64,000 nucleotides of DNA from Zooshikella harenae (GTDB lineage Bacteria; Pseudomonadota; Gammaproteobacteria; Pseudomonadales; Zooshikellaceae). Within the stretch, counting starts at the first letter, position 1; each line of letters starts with the position of its first letter. The translations under genes and the position numbers were made by a program. This document shows, piece by piece, positions 8,567 through 16,868 of the stretch. The stretch is taken from positions 1 to 64,000 of the forward strand of contig NZ_JAGSOY010000011.1 in NCBI RefSeq assembly GCF_018837975.1. The letters run 5' to 3'. The notes beneath the pieces are model-generated. The model was not told the DNA's origin. It saw nothing but the letters and a program-made list of their open reading frames with translations, and ran no database searches.

Positions 8567-8971
8567 ATGAAAAAAGTACTGGCTACAGCCTTGTTGTTGC
8601 TTTCAATTCAGGGGTTCGCTGGGGGGATAAGCTATGAAGTTAAGTTGCTATCTTTAACTGAAACCAAAAAAGCTGAATACACTTTAAAATACAAAAGTAT
8701 TAAGTCAGGTGAAACTTATACCATATATTTATCTTACAACAAATGGGGCTATATTTTTGACTCAATGTTTTCGCAAGATAAATATAATTCAGCAATAAAT
8801 TTACTAAAAAAACAAATGAAACAAAAAACTTCTGTAAGATTTGGTTGGTGGGGGCCTTGTGCAATAGACAAGAGCAAAAATATATACCGCAGTGATGCAC
8901 TTGTTATATTCAATGAAGGGGAATCTGATAAAAGATTAGAGGTTGTTTATCCTTTTTGTGAGTACGGCTAA
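8567..8971 (+). CDS. Small secreted protein, unknown function
   Basis: The 134-residue product has a clear signal peptide (MKKVLATALLLLSIQGFAGG, residues 1-19) and a short, mostly beta-type mature domain ending with two cysteines (CAID and FCEYG), which may pair. No family is recognised. In the same frame after the stop codon, sequence continues with a coding look (see 8972-9122), so the natural protein may once have been longer. The RBS upstream is weak. The signal peptide and codon pattern are the evidence for a gene. Confidence 0.55.
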   Translation: MKKVLATALLLLSIQGFAGGISYEVKLLSLTETKKAEYTLKYKSIKSGETYTIYLSYNKWGYIFDSMFSQDKYNSAINLLKKQMKQKTSVRFGWWGPCAIDKSKNIYRSDALVIFNEGESDKRLEVVYPFCEYG

Positions 8972-9122
8972 CAACCGTGTCCACTATCTTGGAAAGCGCA
9001 GTATGTAGCTACTAAATATATTTTTACTCATTACGCATTTCCCTAGGGTATATGATGATTGGAAAAAGCCCATAGGCTTTACACTTAAGCATGGTTATCG
9101 GCTATTTTGGTGGAGTGATTGA
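8972..9122 (+). pseudogene. Possible decayed coding tail after the 8567-8971 gene
   Basis: Directly after the TAA at 8969-8971 the same frame reads QPCPLSWKAQYVATKYIF. A shift at about 9050 then gives VYDDWKKPIGFTLKHGY followed by RLFWWSD and a stop. The residue mix is protein-like and aromatic, unlike random AT-rich DNA, but no family is recognised. This may be the lost C-terminal end of the upstream secreted protein or the rest of another gene. Confidence 0.25.
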
Positions 9123-9146
9123 TCATTCAAGTTTCAAGCAACACTT

Positions 9147-9275
9147 TGTTATGTGTAATGCATAGTGACAACCTTTGAAGTATTAATTTATGTTCATAAT
9201 AATTACAAAATAATCAACAAGTTAGTAGTGCAGTAAAAGGCTATCGCTATAGGTATAAGTTTACGGTAGAGCAAA
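9147..9275 (-). mobile_element. Decayed IS6-family end
   Basis: This stretch aligns, with many substitutions, to the end of the IS6 element at the left window edge. Shared blocks include GTGACA-CCTTTGAAG, AATTACAAAATAA-C (edge copy GACTACAAAATAACC), GTTAG, AAAGGCTATC and a corrupted terminal repeat. It is a fossil about 130 bp long and no longer codes. The rest of the 8972-9420 gap shows no further features. Confidence 0.6.
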
Positions 9276-9420
9276 AAAACTACATTGAAATTAGCGTAAT
9301 ACAGAACATGGTATCTAAAAGACGCCGACAACTTTAGGCTAACTTGTATAATAATAAGCCTGATTTTTAATTAAAATTAAATTTTTGAAATAAAAATTAT
9401 ATGGGGGAATATAGCCCAGT

Positions 9421-9585
9421 TTATTTGTTAACTGAGTGTCGACTAGACTTAATATCACTTAAACCTAAATCATATGCAATGTGTTTGTTTTCTAGGTTTA
9501 TTGCGTTATTCATATTTTTTTTGATTTTTTTGAGTATATATTTAATCGTTATAAATACTGCAAAAAACACCAATAGATACAACAT
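9421..9585 (-). CDS. Small membrane protein, possible
   Basis: An ATG at 9585 with AGGG about nine bases upstream opens a 54-residue protein. It has one strong membrane segment (MLYLLVFFAVFITIKYIL), a lysine-rich stretch and a soluble tail (ENKHIAYDLGLSDIKSS). The tail faintly resembles the D-LL-DIGL segment of DUF1127 proteins, but I would not assign it. It lies on the same strand about 80 bp downstream of the dehydratase gene. A longer start at 9633 and an overlapping plus-strand frame are less likely. Confidence 0.35.
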   Translation of the reverse strand: MLYLLVFFAVFITIKYILKKIKKNMNNAINLENKHIAYDLGLSDIKSSRHSVNK

Positions 9586-9666
9586 TTTATTACCCTGATA
9601 AATATCAATAGTGTAGGTCAATAATGCTATCAAATCATCTGTAACTTTCTTTATAATCTTCTCCTA

Positions 9667-10668
9667 TTATTTTACGCAATAATTTATTTTAATTTTTTTG
9701 TTAAAATGGTAAGGTTCGATAACCTCAATCCATTTATCGAATGAGATATTGTTTCCGCACAATACAACTACAACATCTTTTTTATGGTATTTTTTAGCTT
9801 GTTGTAAGATTGCTGCCAATGCAACACCGGCAGACCCTTCGACAATTTCACGCTCATAGGCTGCTAGTTTATGCATTGCATGGCTAATTTCTGACTCTAC
9901 AACAGTGTAATACTGATCAATAACCTTTTGTGCTATAGGAAAAGTTATGCTATCTGCTTCAATGCCTCCTGCTGTTGAATCAGAAAGTGTAGGATACTCA
10001 GATACATCGTTTATTTTTCCTTGTTCAATACACTTCAAAAGTGCAGGTGCATTTACTGGCCAACAACCAACAATTTCTGTATCAATTCTATTTTCCTTAT
10101 AAAAAGAGCCAATTCCACTTATTAATCCACCGCCTCCTACACTCATAAATACAGCTTTAGCTGAAGGTAATTGTTGGTGAATTTCTATCCCCAAAGTTGA
10201 TTGACCTGCAATGACTAATGGATCATTGTATGGTGAAATATAATAGGAACCTGTTTCTTTCGCTAGAGATGATCCTGTAAGCTCGGCTGTTAAAACATCA
10301 CCATCAACAAATTCAAGTTTTGCACCAAGGTTTTTGATTGCTTCCACTTTTATCTCGGAGGTGGTTTTTGGCACAAAAACAGTAACTTTTGTTCCTGTAA
10401 TTTTACCTGCCATTGCCACACCCAAACCATGATTACCTGAGGAAGCAGTAATTACACCTAGTTGCTTTTGTTCATTGCTGAGATGACTAATACAATTTAG
10501 TGCTCCTCTTAATTTGAACGACCCTGTATATTGTTGATGTTCTTTTTTTAACCATATATTAACCCCAGTTATTTCACTTAAACCAATACTTAAGTCCAAT
10601 GGAGTTGTTCTAATAAAAGGCTGTATAGCTTTATACGCTGAATCAATCATTGCTTGAGTTACTGGCAT
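9667..10668 (-). CDS. PLP-dependent threonine/serine dehydratase family enzyme
   Basis: The 333-residue protein is a fold-type II PLP enzyme. It has the lysine-bearing motif TGSFKLRGA (Schiff-base lysine K52), the SSGNHGLG substrate loop, the glycine-rich phosphate-binding loop SVGGGGLISG and a C-terminal VVVLCGNNIS segment. There is no C-terminal ACT regulatory domain, so it resembles catabolic threonine/serine dehydratases (or EutB/racemase-type relatives) rather than biosynthetic IlvA. It would convert threonine or serine to an oxo acid plus ammonia, though other hydroxy-amino acids are possible. It appears monocistronic, with an AT-rich upstream region of about 340 bp. Confidence 0.88.
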   Translation of the reverse strand: MPVTQAMIDSAYKAIQPFIRTTPLDLSIGLSEITGVNIWLKKEHQQYTGSFKLRGALNCISHLSNEQKQLGVITASSGNHGLGVAMAGKITGTKVTVFVPKTTSEIKVEAIKNLGAKLEFVDGDVLTAELTGSSLAKETGSYYISPYNDPLVIAGQSTLGIEIHQQLPSAKAVFMSVGGGGLISGIGSFYKENRIDTEIVGCWPVNAPALLKCIEQGKINDVSEYPTLSDSTAGGIEADSITFPIAQKVIDQYYTVVESEISHAMHKLAAYEREIVEGSAGVALAAILQQAKKYHKKDVVVVLCGNNISFDKWIEVIEPYHFNKKIKINYCVK

Positions 10669-11008
10669 TTTTTGTACTCCAATTTTATTTTGGTCTATAA
10701 CAAAATGATTTATAGATATTTTTAAAATAATTAAATAAGCGTTCGTCTAAAAATCAATAAGCTATTTTTGCACTTCTGTTCGATTTTATGGGTATATGAA
10801 ATATACTAATAAATCTAATTTAGATTGTAAAGTATAAATATTGGTGTTAGATAAATGGTCAAAAACCAGTAGAGGCATAGCCTTGATATGGAGTTATGGA
10901 TCTCTAAGATGTAGTGGGGGCATTTGAACAGTTTTTTACAGTTTCACAAACGAGGGTTTATGACACACTTTATTTATGCTGAAAAAAAGCCTATTTTCTG
11001 TTTCGTAA

Positions 11009-11411
11009 GGCTTTGTTGAATCGCTCATTAATCAATCAATATCAGGCGCTCACAATCTGCTAAAGTAGCTAGCTTTTCCTGGTTCAGCGATCGTCCCTAT
11101 GCCGTATAAACTCAACAAATCCAAACGTCATCACATACCTAAGCAACGATATAAGCTGAGCAATTGGTCTGAGTATAACCAAGCCCTGAGAAACCGCGGT
11201 CGAATCGATTTGTGGATCCGAGACAGCTATGCAACGCTACAAGCGGACGTTTGGCAATCAGTTGCATGCTCGAGAAATGAGCAATCAGGAAATAGAAGTG
11301 ATGATTGCCTGTGGCGTATTAAATCGTTTTACAGCACTAGGGATGCCTCAAAGCCATCAATCTGTCTAAACAATCTCAAAAGACCTGATGATTGAGTACT
11401 GCAACAAAGCC
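11009..11411 (+). mobile_element. Internally deleted IS5-family element with both ends
   Basis: The left end GGCTTTGTTGAA and the inward-read right end GGCTTTGTTGCA are the standard terminal repeats of the IS5/IS903-type group. Only 403 bp lie between them, against about 1 kb for a complete element. Both ends of a transposase gene are present and the catalytic middle is missing. No matching target duplication is visible. The rest of the 10669-11727 gap is AT-rich with nothing recognisable. Confidence 0.75.
11099..11379 (+). pseudogene. IS5-family transposase, deleted remnant
   Basis: The first 47 codons read MPYKLNKSKRHHIPKQRYKL, NWSEYNQALRNRG and IDLWI, the typical N-terminus of IS903-type IS5 transposases (K--NW--YN-AL--RG-L--W). 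After about 11240 the family's C-terminal end appears in another frame: RTFGNQLHAREMSNQE, then MIACGVLNRFTALGMP and a stop near 11379 (usual pattern N-L-AR----Q--E-MI---VLNRM---G-P). The DDE core has been deleted and the junction is out of frame. Confidence 0.7.
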
Positions 11412-11727
11412 CTCCATCCCCCCAAATACCAAATCACCCCTCGAAAAAATTGCTGATAATCGCTGTTATTGGCTATTTTTATATCAAAAAATAATATAAT
11501 ACCAGATTTGGTAATACGTAATATGTGGTAGGTTGCTATATTGAAAACCAAGAGTAAGGATTTGTCAGTCTGTAGTGTTGGTGACTCTTGCCGTACAAAT
11601 GAATGATATAGCTAAGGATAGTCGAAAGACGTTGTATATGCTTTAAATGTGTAATATTTGAAATGTTTTAAAGGCAATAAAACTTAAATATCTGCAGTTT
11701 CATTACCTTAAAATTTTATAATAACCA

Positions 11728-12720
11728 CTAGCGTCGTACAATAAGTGAGCGAGGGATTACTTCACGTTGTGGTGCATATTCTCCATTGATTGCTTGCATG
11801 GCAAGTTGCCATGACTGTTCAGCAATCAAATCGTATTGCTGAGGTAGAGAATTAATTTTAATAGGTAATAGGTCCAAGGCTCTGCTGTTGCCAAAAGTGG
11901 CTAACTGACAGTGCTGACACTTTTCAAACCAAGTGCTATCAGCCAGTACAGCCAAAATACCTTCCATTAAGGTGTAAGAGGTGGTGATGATGGCGTCTGG
12001 GATACAGCCTAAGTTATCCACAGCTTGATGAAATAGTGACTTACCAACAGAACGGCTGTAGTGATCGCCATAAAAACAGTGAGGGGTAATATTTGGATAA
12101 GCCATCAGGGCTTTGCGAAAACCGGCTTCTCGCTGCTTGCTAATCGTTAATTCTGGCATTGCGCTTAGCATGACCACATTTTTGGCCTGGCTTAAGTCGA
12201 GTGAGCTTACCAGGGTTTCTGCGCCATGTTGGTCATCACTGATCACACTAATAAAGTCTGAGGAGGGGAGGGGACGGTCTAAGCCGATAATTAATAGCCC
12301 TTGCTTATTTAGCCTTTGGTAATAATCAACATCATCCCCCAGGCAAGATGACACCATCAATAAGTCGATATTGCGAGATGAAAGCATTTTGGCGACTTCA
12401 AGTTCAGTGGCGGGGTCATCATCTGAGCTTGCAATAATCAACTGGTAGCCAGCTGTTCTTGCTAACTGTTCAAGGCGCTTGGCAATGCGTAAATAACTTC
12501 GGTTTTCAAAATCGGGTGTGATAAAACCAAAGGTATTACTTTTGCCACGTCTTAATGCAGCTGCAGTATCATTCGGTCGAAAACCATATTGGTTAACGAT
12601 TGAGAGTACTTTTTCCTGGGTGCGTTGACTTATCCGGTACTTATCTGCTTTGCCATTAATGACGTAGCTGACTGTGGATTTGGATACACCCGCGAGTTTG
12701 GCTATTTCTTCCAGTCGCAT
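11728..12720 (-). CDS. cra: LacI-family regulator, catabolite repressor/activator Cra (FruR)
   Basis: The 330-residue protein has the LacI-type helix-turn-helix at residues 1-25 (LEEIAKLAGVSKSTVSYVIN), followed by the FruR-type hinge region (GKADKYRISQRTQEKV, AAALRRGKSNTFGFITPDF) and a sugar-binding core. Length and hinge match Cra/FruR (334 residues in E. coli). In Cra the effector is fructose 1-phosphate, which releases it from DNA. The gene is divergent from fruBKA, with candidate operators in the 281-bp region between, as in Pseudomonas. It probably represses fruBKA and may regulate itself. Whether it is a global regulator here cannot be seen. Confidence 0.88.
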   Translation of the reverse strand: MRLEEIAKLAGVSKSTVSYVINGKADKYRISQRTQEKVLSIVNQYGFRPNDTAAALRRGKSNTFGFITPDFENRSYLRIAKRLEQLARTAGYQLIIASSDDDPATELEVAKMLSSRNIDLLMVSSCLGDDVDYYQRLNKQGLLIIGLDRPLPSSDFISVISDDQHGAETLVSSLDLSQAKNVVMLSAMPELTISKQREAGFRKALMAYPNITPHCFYGDHYSRSVGKSLFHQAVDNLGCIPDAIITTSYTLMEGILAVLADSTWFEKCQHCQLATFGNSRALDLLPIKINSLPQQYDLIAEQSWQLAMQAINGEYAPQREVIPRSLIVRR

Positions 12721-12798
12721 GAACCGGTTATCCTCACTAAAAATTGCGCTTGATCATACCATAATCAAATCAATTTACTAAGAGACTTGATTTTTTGA

Positions 12799-12812
12799 CT
12801 GAATCGTTTAAG
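12799..12812. promoter_or_regulatory. Candidate Cra operator 1
   Basis: CTGAATCGTTTAAG closely resembles the Cra/FruR site (consensus around TGAAWCGNTTCA). It lies between cra and fruB and is the first of three similar sites. The match is by eye. Confidence 0.55.
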
Positions 12813-12819
12813 CATAGTA

Positions 12820-12835
12820 GCTGAAACGATAAAGC
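12820..12835. promoter_or_regulatory. Candidate Cra operator 2
   Basis: GCTGAAACGATAAAGC has a perfect left half (GCTGAAACG) of the Cra consensus and a weak right half. It lies 8 bp from site 1, that is two helical turns centre to centre. Confidence 0.55.
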
Positions 12836-12878
12836 AAAAACAAGTTTACGATAACCGATGACTAAAACTTAGAGATTG

Positions 12879-12890
12879 TGAACCGATTCT
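12879..12890. promoter_or_regulatory. Candidate Cra operator 3
   Basis: TGAACCGATTCT is a third, good match to the palindromic Cra consensus, placed about 110 bp before the fruB start. Three sites in 92 bp suggest cooperative repression of fruBKA. Confidence 0.5.
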
Positions 12891-13001
12891 ATGACACTTA
12901 TACAGGCTTATTAACAGTATACGCTTATAAACAAAGCATCAGTATAAATAGAGTCTTAGTAGCAAACTCATTAAGCGTGAAAATAATACGCTATAAATAG
13001 G

Positions 13002-15917
13002 ATGGCTTCTATGTTGACCTTAACTTCGCAGGATATCACGTTACGTGCCTCCGCCAGTAGTAAGGAGCAAGCTTTACAGCTTGTTGCAGAAAAAATGGTT
13101 GACGGTGGTTTGGTTAAAGCGGGGTATTTAGCTGCGCTTTTGGCCCGAGAAAAGCAAATATCAACGTATTTAGGTCAAGGTATAGCCATACCTCATGGCA
13201 CTGCTGGTAGTAAATCTGACGTATTAAATACAGGAATTTGTGTTGTTCAATTTCCCCAAGGAGTGGATTGGGGGGACGGGCAAATAGCCAACATTGTGGT
13301 AGGTATTGCTGCTAAATCAGAAGAGCACCTGACCATTTTACAACGATTAACCCATGTGATTAGTGATGAACAAGCAGCAGCTGAGCTGAAAGATACCACT
13401 GACGCTGGTTTAATAGCTGCCATTCTAAATGGACAACAGCCGAGCAAAAAACTGCAGTTTGATCGTGCTTTTGTGCACTTACAACAGCCACTCTCATCTG
13501 TAAAAAGTGCAGCCAGTATAGCTATGGCTAAACTGCTTGATACTGAGGTTATATCCTGGGAGTTTGCGAACCACTTGCCTGAGTTGCAACCTCGTTATTT
13601 GGCTGAAGGCGTTTGGCTCATGGGGGGATCGGCAGGTGTGAACCGTTCAGCGGTAGCGGCTGTTCAGCTTGCAGAGTCCAACACACTAAAGCAACAGCCC
13701 TTTAAATTTTTAGTTCTGTTTGCGGCGGTTGACCGTCAACATGAGCAAGTCATTCAGCGGTTATTGAAGTTACAGCAAAAAGGTGCATTGTCGCAGCTGA
13801 CTAATGCTGTTGATACTCAGGAAGTAGTGCGTTTACTTAGTTGTGATGTGGTTGATGGTAAACATATAACAGTCACCGTATTAAATGCTGATGGATTACA
13901 TGCTCGCCCTGCTGCTCAGCTCGTTAAATCACTGGAAAATTTTGATTGCCAGATATCGGTTGAGCCTGCTAACCATTCAGTATTACCCATCAATGCCAGA
14001 AGCTTAACTCAGTTATTAAGTTTAGGTGTCGTACACGGACAGGAACTGGTATTTACTGCGCAGGGGCCTCAAGCGGATGAAGCTTTAAAGACAGTTGAAC
14101 AAGGCTTTAGAGAAGGTCTAGGGGAGCCTACTGTACCTGTTGTAGATAAAATAACTGAACAACCAAAAACACAGCATGAAGAAAAAACGGTACTAACAAC
14201 AGGTATTTTACAAGGCGTGGGTGCAGCACAGGGCATTGCAATTGCCCCCATGCAATTACATATCCATCAACTTGCATCATCAGCCATTGATGATGCACAG
14301 CACTTTTCTCCAACGGAAGAAATACCTCGTTTACAGTATGCCATTGATGCAGCTAGGCAGCAGCTTGGTAAGCAGCTAGAACGATTAACACAAGAAGATC
14401 TGGTGGCCATACTGTCAGTGCACCGAGATATGCTTGAAGATCCTGAGCTGTCAGATCGAGCGGAGCAATTAATGAGAATGGGACATCAGGCAGAGTGGAG
14501 CTGGCAACAAAGCTTTACCAAACTTGCTGATGTTCAGGCCGCATTAGCAAACCCGCTATTGGCCCAACGGGCAGCTGATATTCGTGATGTAGGTGAACGT
14601 GTCTTACAGCTTTTGATTAAGCGTGGGGAAGCCTCTTCTTCTCAACAAGAGCCTCATATCTGGGTGACAGATGAGCTACTGCCATCAACACTAGTAGAAA
14701 TGGATCCTACGCTAGTGAAAGGTATAGCGACAGCCTTTGGTGGGACAAACTCTCATGCAGCAATATTAGCCCGCAGTTTAGGTATTCCTTTGGTGGTTGG
14801 CTTAGGGGAGGCGCTGTTGACATTGGAAACTCCATGGATGGCAATTTTAGATGGTGATAAAGGTCTTTTAGAAATTGCCCCAGAAGAGTCGCGTATTCAA
14901 CACGCTAGGCAATCAGCTGACTTACAAAAGAAATTAGAAGCTAAAGCGTTAGCATCATGTCAACAACAGGCTATTACGCAAGACCAACATATAATTGAGG
15001 TGGCAGGGAATATTGCTAACTTAGCTGAAGCAGAAAAAACCGTTGAAATGGGGGGGGAAGCGGTTGGGCTGCTGCGTACTGAATTTGTTTTTATGCATTA
15101 CGCAACGGAACCCACAGAAGCACAACAGCAGCAGTATTATCAGCAGATTATACAAGCATTAGCGGGACGGCCACTGGTTGCACGTTGTCTTGATGTGGGA
15201 GGTGATAAGCCTTTGCCATTTTTACCCCAACCAAAAGAAGAAAACCCATTCTTAGGGGTTCGTGGTATTCGTTTAACTTTGCAATATCCACATATCTTAG
15301 AAAAGCAGCTAAGTGCATTAATGGCTGCAGCCGGAGATCAGCCATTACGTATAATGTTTCCGATGGTCACAGATATTGCAGAATGGTATGAAATCAAAGC
15401 GATCGCTAAGCGTATTCAGGCCAAATATAACTGCGCTGACCTGCAATTAGGTATTATGATTGAGGTTCCCGCTGCTGCATTACTTGCAGAGCACTTTGCA
15501 TCAGAAGTGGACTTCTTTTCTATTGGCACCAATGATCTTTCACAATACACATTAGCCATGGATCGTGGACACCCTAAATTATCTGCACGTGTTGATCCAC
15601 TTCATCCTGCCGTTTTACAGCTGATTAAACGTACCGTTGAGGGCGCTCGACACGGTAAGGCTTGGGTTGGGGTTTGTGGTGAAATGGCCGCTGACACTGC
15701 GGGTCTGGCACTTTTGCTTGGGCTTGGAGTGGATGAAGTTAGTGTGTCATCTAAAGCAATTCCTCGCACTAAATTATATCTACGACATATGTCCTTTAAA
15801 GATTGCCAGCAACTGGTTGAAAGAGCACTCAGCCAGTCAGACGCGAAGCAAGTTAGAAAGATTGCAGGTGACTATGTTGAATCTGTCATGGCAGTATTGA
15901 GTGGAGAGCAGAAATGA
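13002..15917 (+). CDS. fruB: Fused fructose PTS protein: EIIA-HPr-Enzyme I (FruB)
   Basis: The 971-residue protein carries the complete soluble phosphorelay for fructose uptake. Residues 1-150 form the EIIA domain, phosphorylated at H65 in GIAIPHGTAG. A central linker follows (about 155-285). The HPr domain (about 286-375) has H300 in ADGLHARPAAQ. The Enzyme I domain (about 400-970) has H585 in GGTNSHAAILARSLG, LLRTEFVFM, the PEP-binding segment FFSIGTNDLSQYT and C892 in VCGEMAAD. Phosphate passes from PEP through EI, HPr and EIIA to FruA, so no separate ptsHI is needed for fructose. This fused layout is the Pseudomonas-type FruB. It is the first gene of fruBKA, translationally coupled to fruK (ATGA overlap). 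Confidence 0.95.
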   Translation: MASMLTLTSQDITLRASASSKEQALQLVAEKMVDGGLVKAGYLAALLAREKQISTYLGQGIAIPHGTAGSKSDVLNTGICVVQFPQGVDWGDGQIANIVVGIAAKSEEHLTILQRLTHVISDEQAAAELKDTTDAGLIAAILNGQQPSKKLQFDRAFVHLQQPLSSVKSAASIAMAKLLDTEVISWEFANHLPELQPRYLAEGVWLMGGSAGVNRSAVAAVQLAESNTLKQQPFKFLVLFAAVDRQHEQVIQRLLKLQQKGALSQLTNAVDTQEVVRLLSCDVVDGKHITVTVLNADGLHARPAAQLVKSLENFDCQISVEPANHSVLPINARSLTQLLSLGVVHGQELVFTAQGPQADEALKTVEQGFREGLGEPTVPVVDKITEQPKTQHEEKTVLTTGILQGVGAAQGIAIAPMQLHIHQLASSAIDDAQHFSPTEEIPRLQYAIDAARQQLGKQLERLTQEDLVAILSVHRDMLEDPELSDRAEQLMRMGHQAEWSWQQSFTKLADVQAALANPLLAQRAADIRDVGERVLQLLIKRGEASSSQQEPHIWVTDELLPSTLVEMDPTLVKGIATAFGGTNSHAAILARSLGIPLVVGLGEALLTLETPWMAILDGDKGLLEIAPEESRIQHARQSADLQKKLEAKALASCQQQAITQDQHIIEVAGNIANLAEAEKTVEMGGEAVGLLRTEFVFMHYATEPTEAQQQQYYQQIIQALAGRPLVARCLDVGGDKPLPFLPQPKEENPFLGVRGIRLTLQYPHILEKQLSALMAAAGDQPLRIMFPMVTDIAEWYEIKAIAKRIQAKYNCADLQLGIMIEVPAAALLAEHFASEVDFFSIGTNDLSQYTLAMDRGHPKLSARVDPLHPAVLQLIKRTVEGARHGKAWVGVCGEMAADTAGLALLLGLGVDEVSVSSKAIPRTKLYLRHMSFKDCQQLVERALSQSDAKQVRKIAGDYVESVMAVLSGEQK

Positions 15918-16849
15918 TGAAGCAGGGTATTGCAACGATTACAATGAATCCTGCATTGGATTTAACAGGACAGTTGTCGAGTGTTCAACTAGGTGAGGTT
16001 AACTGTATTCGTGAAGCATCCTTACGTCCAGCAGGTAAAGGAGTCAATGTTAGTTGTGTACTAGCGGATATGAAGGTACCTGTAGCCGCAACGGGTATTT
16101 TAGGCGATGAAAATGCACAAGCATTTAATACGCTTTGTGCCAATCGCACTATTCAGGATGAATTTTTGGTCGCACCAGGAAGTACACGTATTAATGTAAA
16201 AATATCAGCTGATCAGGTAACAGAGTTTAATTTTCCTGGGCTGGAATTTAATCAGTCTGTGATTAGTCAGCTTGAAAGCACAATAGAACGGTTATTGCCT
16301 GATTTTTCTTTATGGGTAATGGCGGGTAGTCTACCTGCGTGTTTACCACGAGACTATTATTTTAAATTAATTAGTCATTTAAATGCGCATGGCAAAAAAG
16401 TGTTATTTGACAGTAGTGGAGTGCCATTTGCGGAAGGTATTAAGGCCAAACCGTGGCTAATAAAACCTAATGCCTCAGAACTTTCTGATTGGGCTGGTTT
16501 GACATTAGAATCACCTGAGTCACAAATGAAGGTAGCCAGAGAATTAATTCAAGATGGAATAACACATGTGGTTATCTCTAATGGTGCACAAGGCGTTTTG
16601 TGGGTTACAGCAACAGAATGTTGGCAGGCACAACCACCTAAAGTTGAAGTTATTAGTACTGTGGGGGCGGGAGATACGTTGGTAGCAGGTATTGCCTACG
16701 GTTTGATGAAGCAGGAAACACCTGAACAAATTTTAAGAAGAGCAACTGCATTATCTGCATGTGCGGTGACTCAAGTAGGTGTTGGTGTAAAGGACTATCA
16801 ACAAGTAGAACAAATAAGCCATCTCATACAAATAAAACAGCACATCTAG
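15914..16849 (+). CDS. fruK: 1-Phosphofructokinase
   Basis: The 311-residue PfkB/ribokinase-family kinase phosphorylates fructose 1-phosphate, the product of FruA import, to fructose 1,6-bisphosphate. Family landmarks are TITMNPALDLTGQL at the N-terminus, RPAGKGVNVSCVLADM (substrate-binding glycine motif), WLIKPNASELSDWAG and the C-terminal anion-hole/catalytic-base motif STVGAGDTLVAGIAYG with its aspartate. The start overlaps the fruB stop by 4 bp (ATGA). fruA follows after 19 bp. Removal of fructose 1-phosphate by FruK would also reset the Cra regulator. Confidence 0.95.
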   Translation: MMKQGIATITMNPALDLTGQLSSVQLGEVNCIREASLRPAGKGVNVSCVLADMKVPVAATGILGDENAQAFNTLCANRTIQDEFLVAPGSTRINVKISADQVTEFNFPGLEFNQSVISQLESTIERLLPDFSLWVMAGSLPACLPRDYYFKLISHLNAHGKKVLFDSSGVPFAEGIKAKPWLIKPNASELSDWAGLTLESPESQMKVARELIQDGITHVVISNGAQGVLWVTATECWQAQPPKVEVISTVGAGDTLVAGIAYGLMKQETPEQILRRATALSACAVTQVGVGVKDYQQVEQISHLIQIKQHI

Positions 16850-16868
16850 CTGGCTGAGGAGTATAACG

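Noticed and set aside
9401-9598. Plus-strand frame of 65 codons
   Set aside because: It overlaps the more plausible minus-strand small membrane protein. Its N-terminal half is irregular and it lacks a good RBS.
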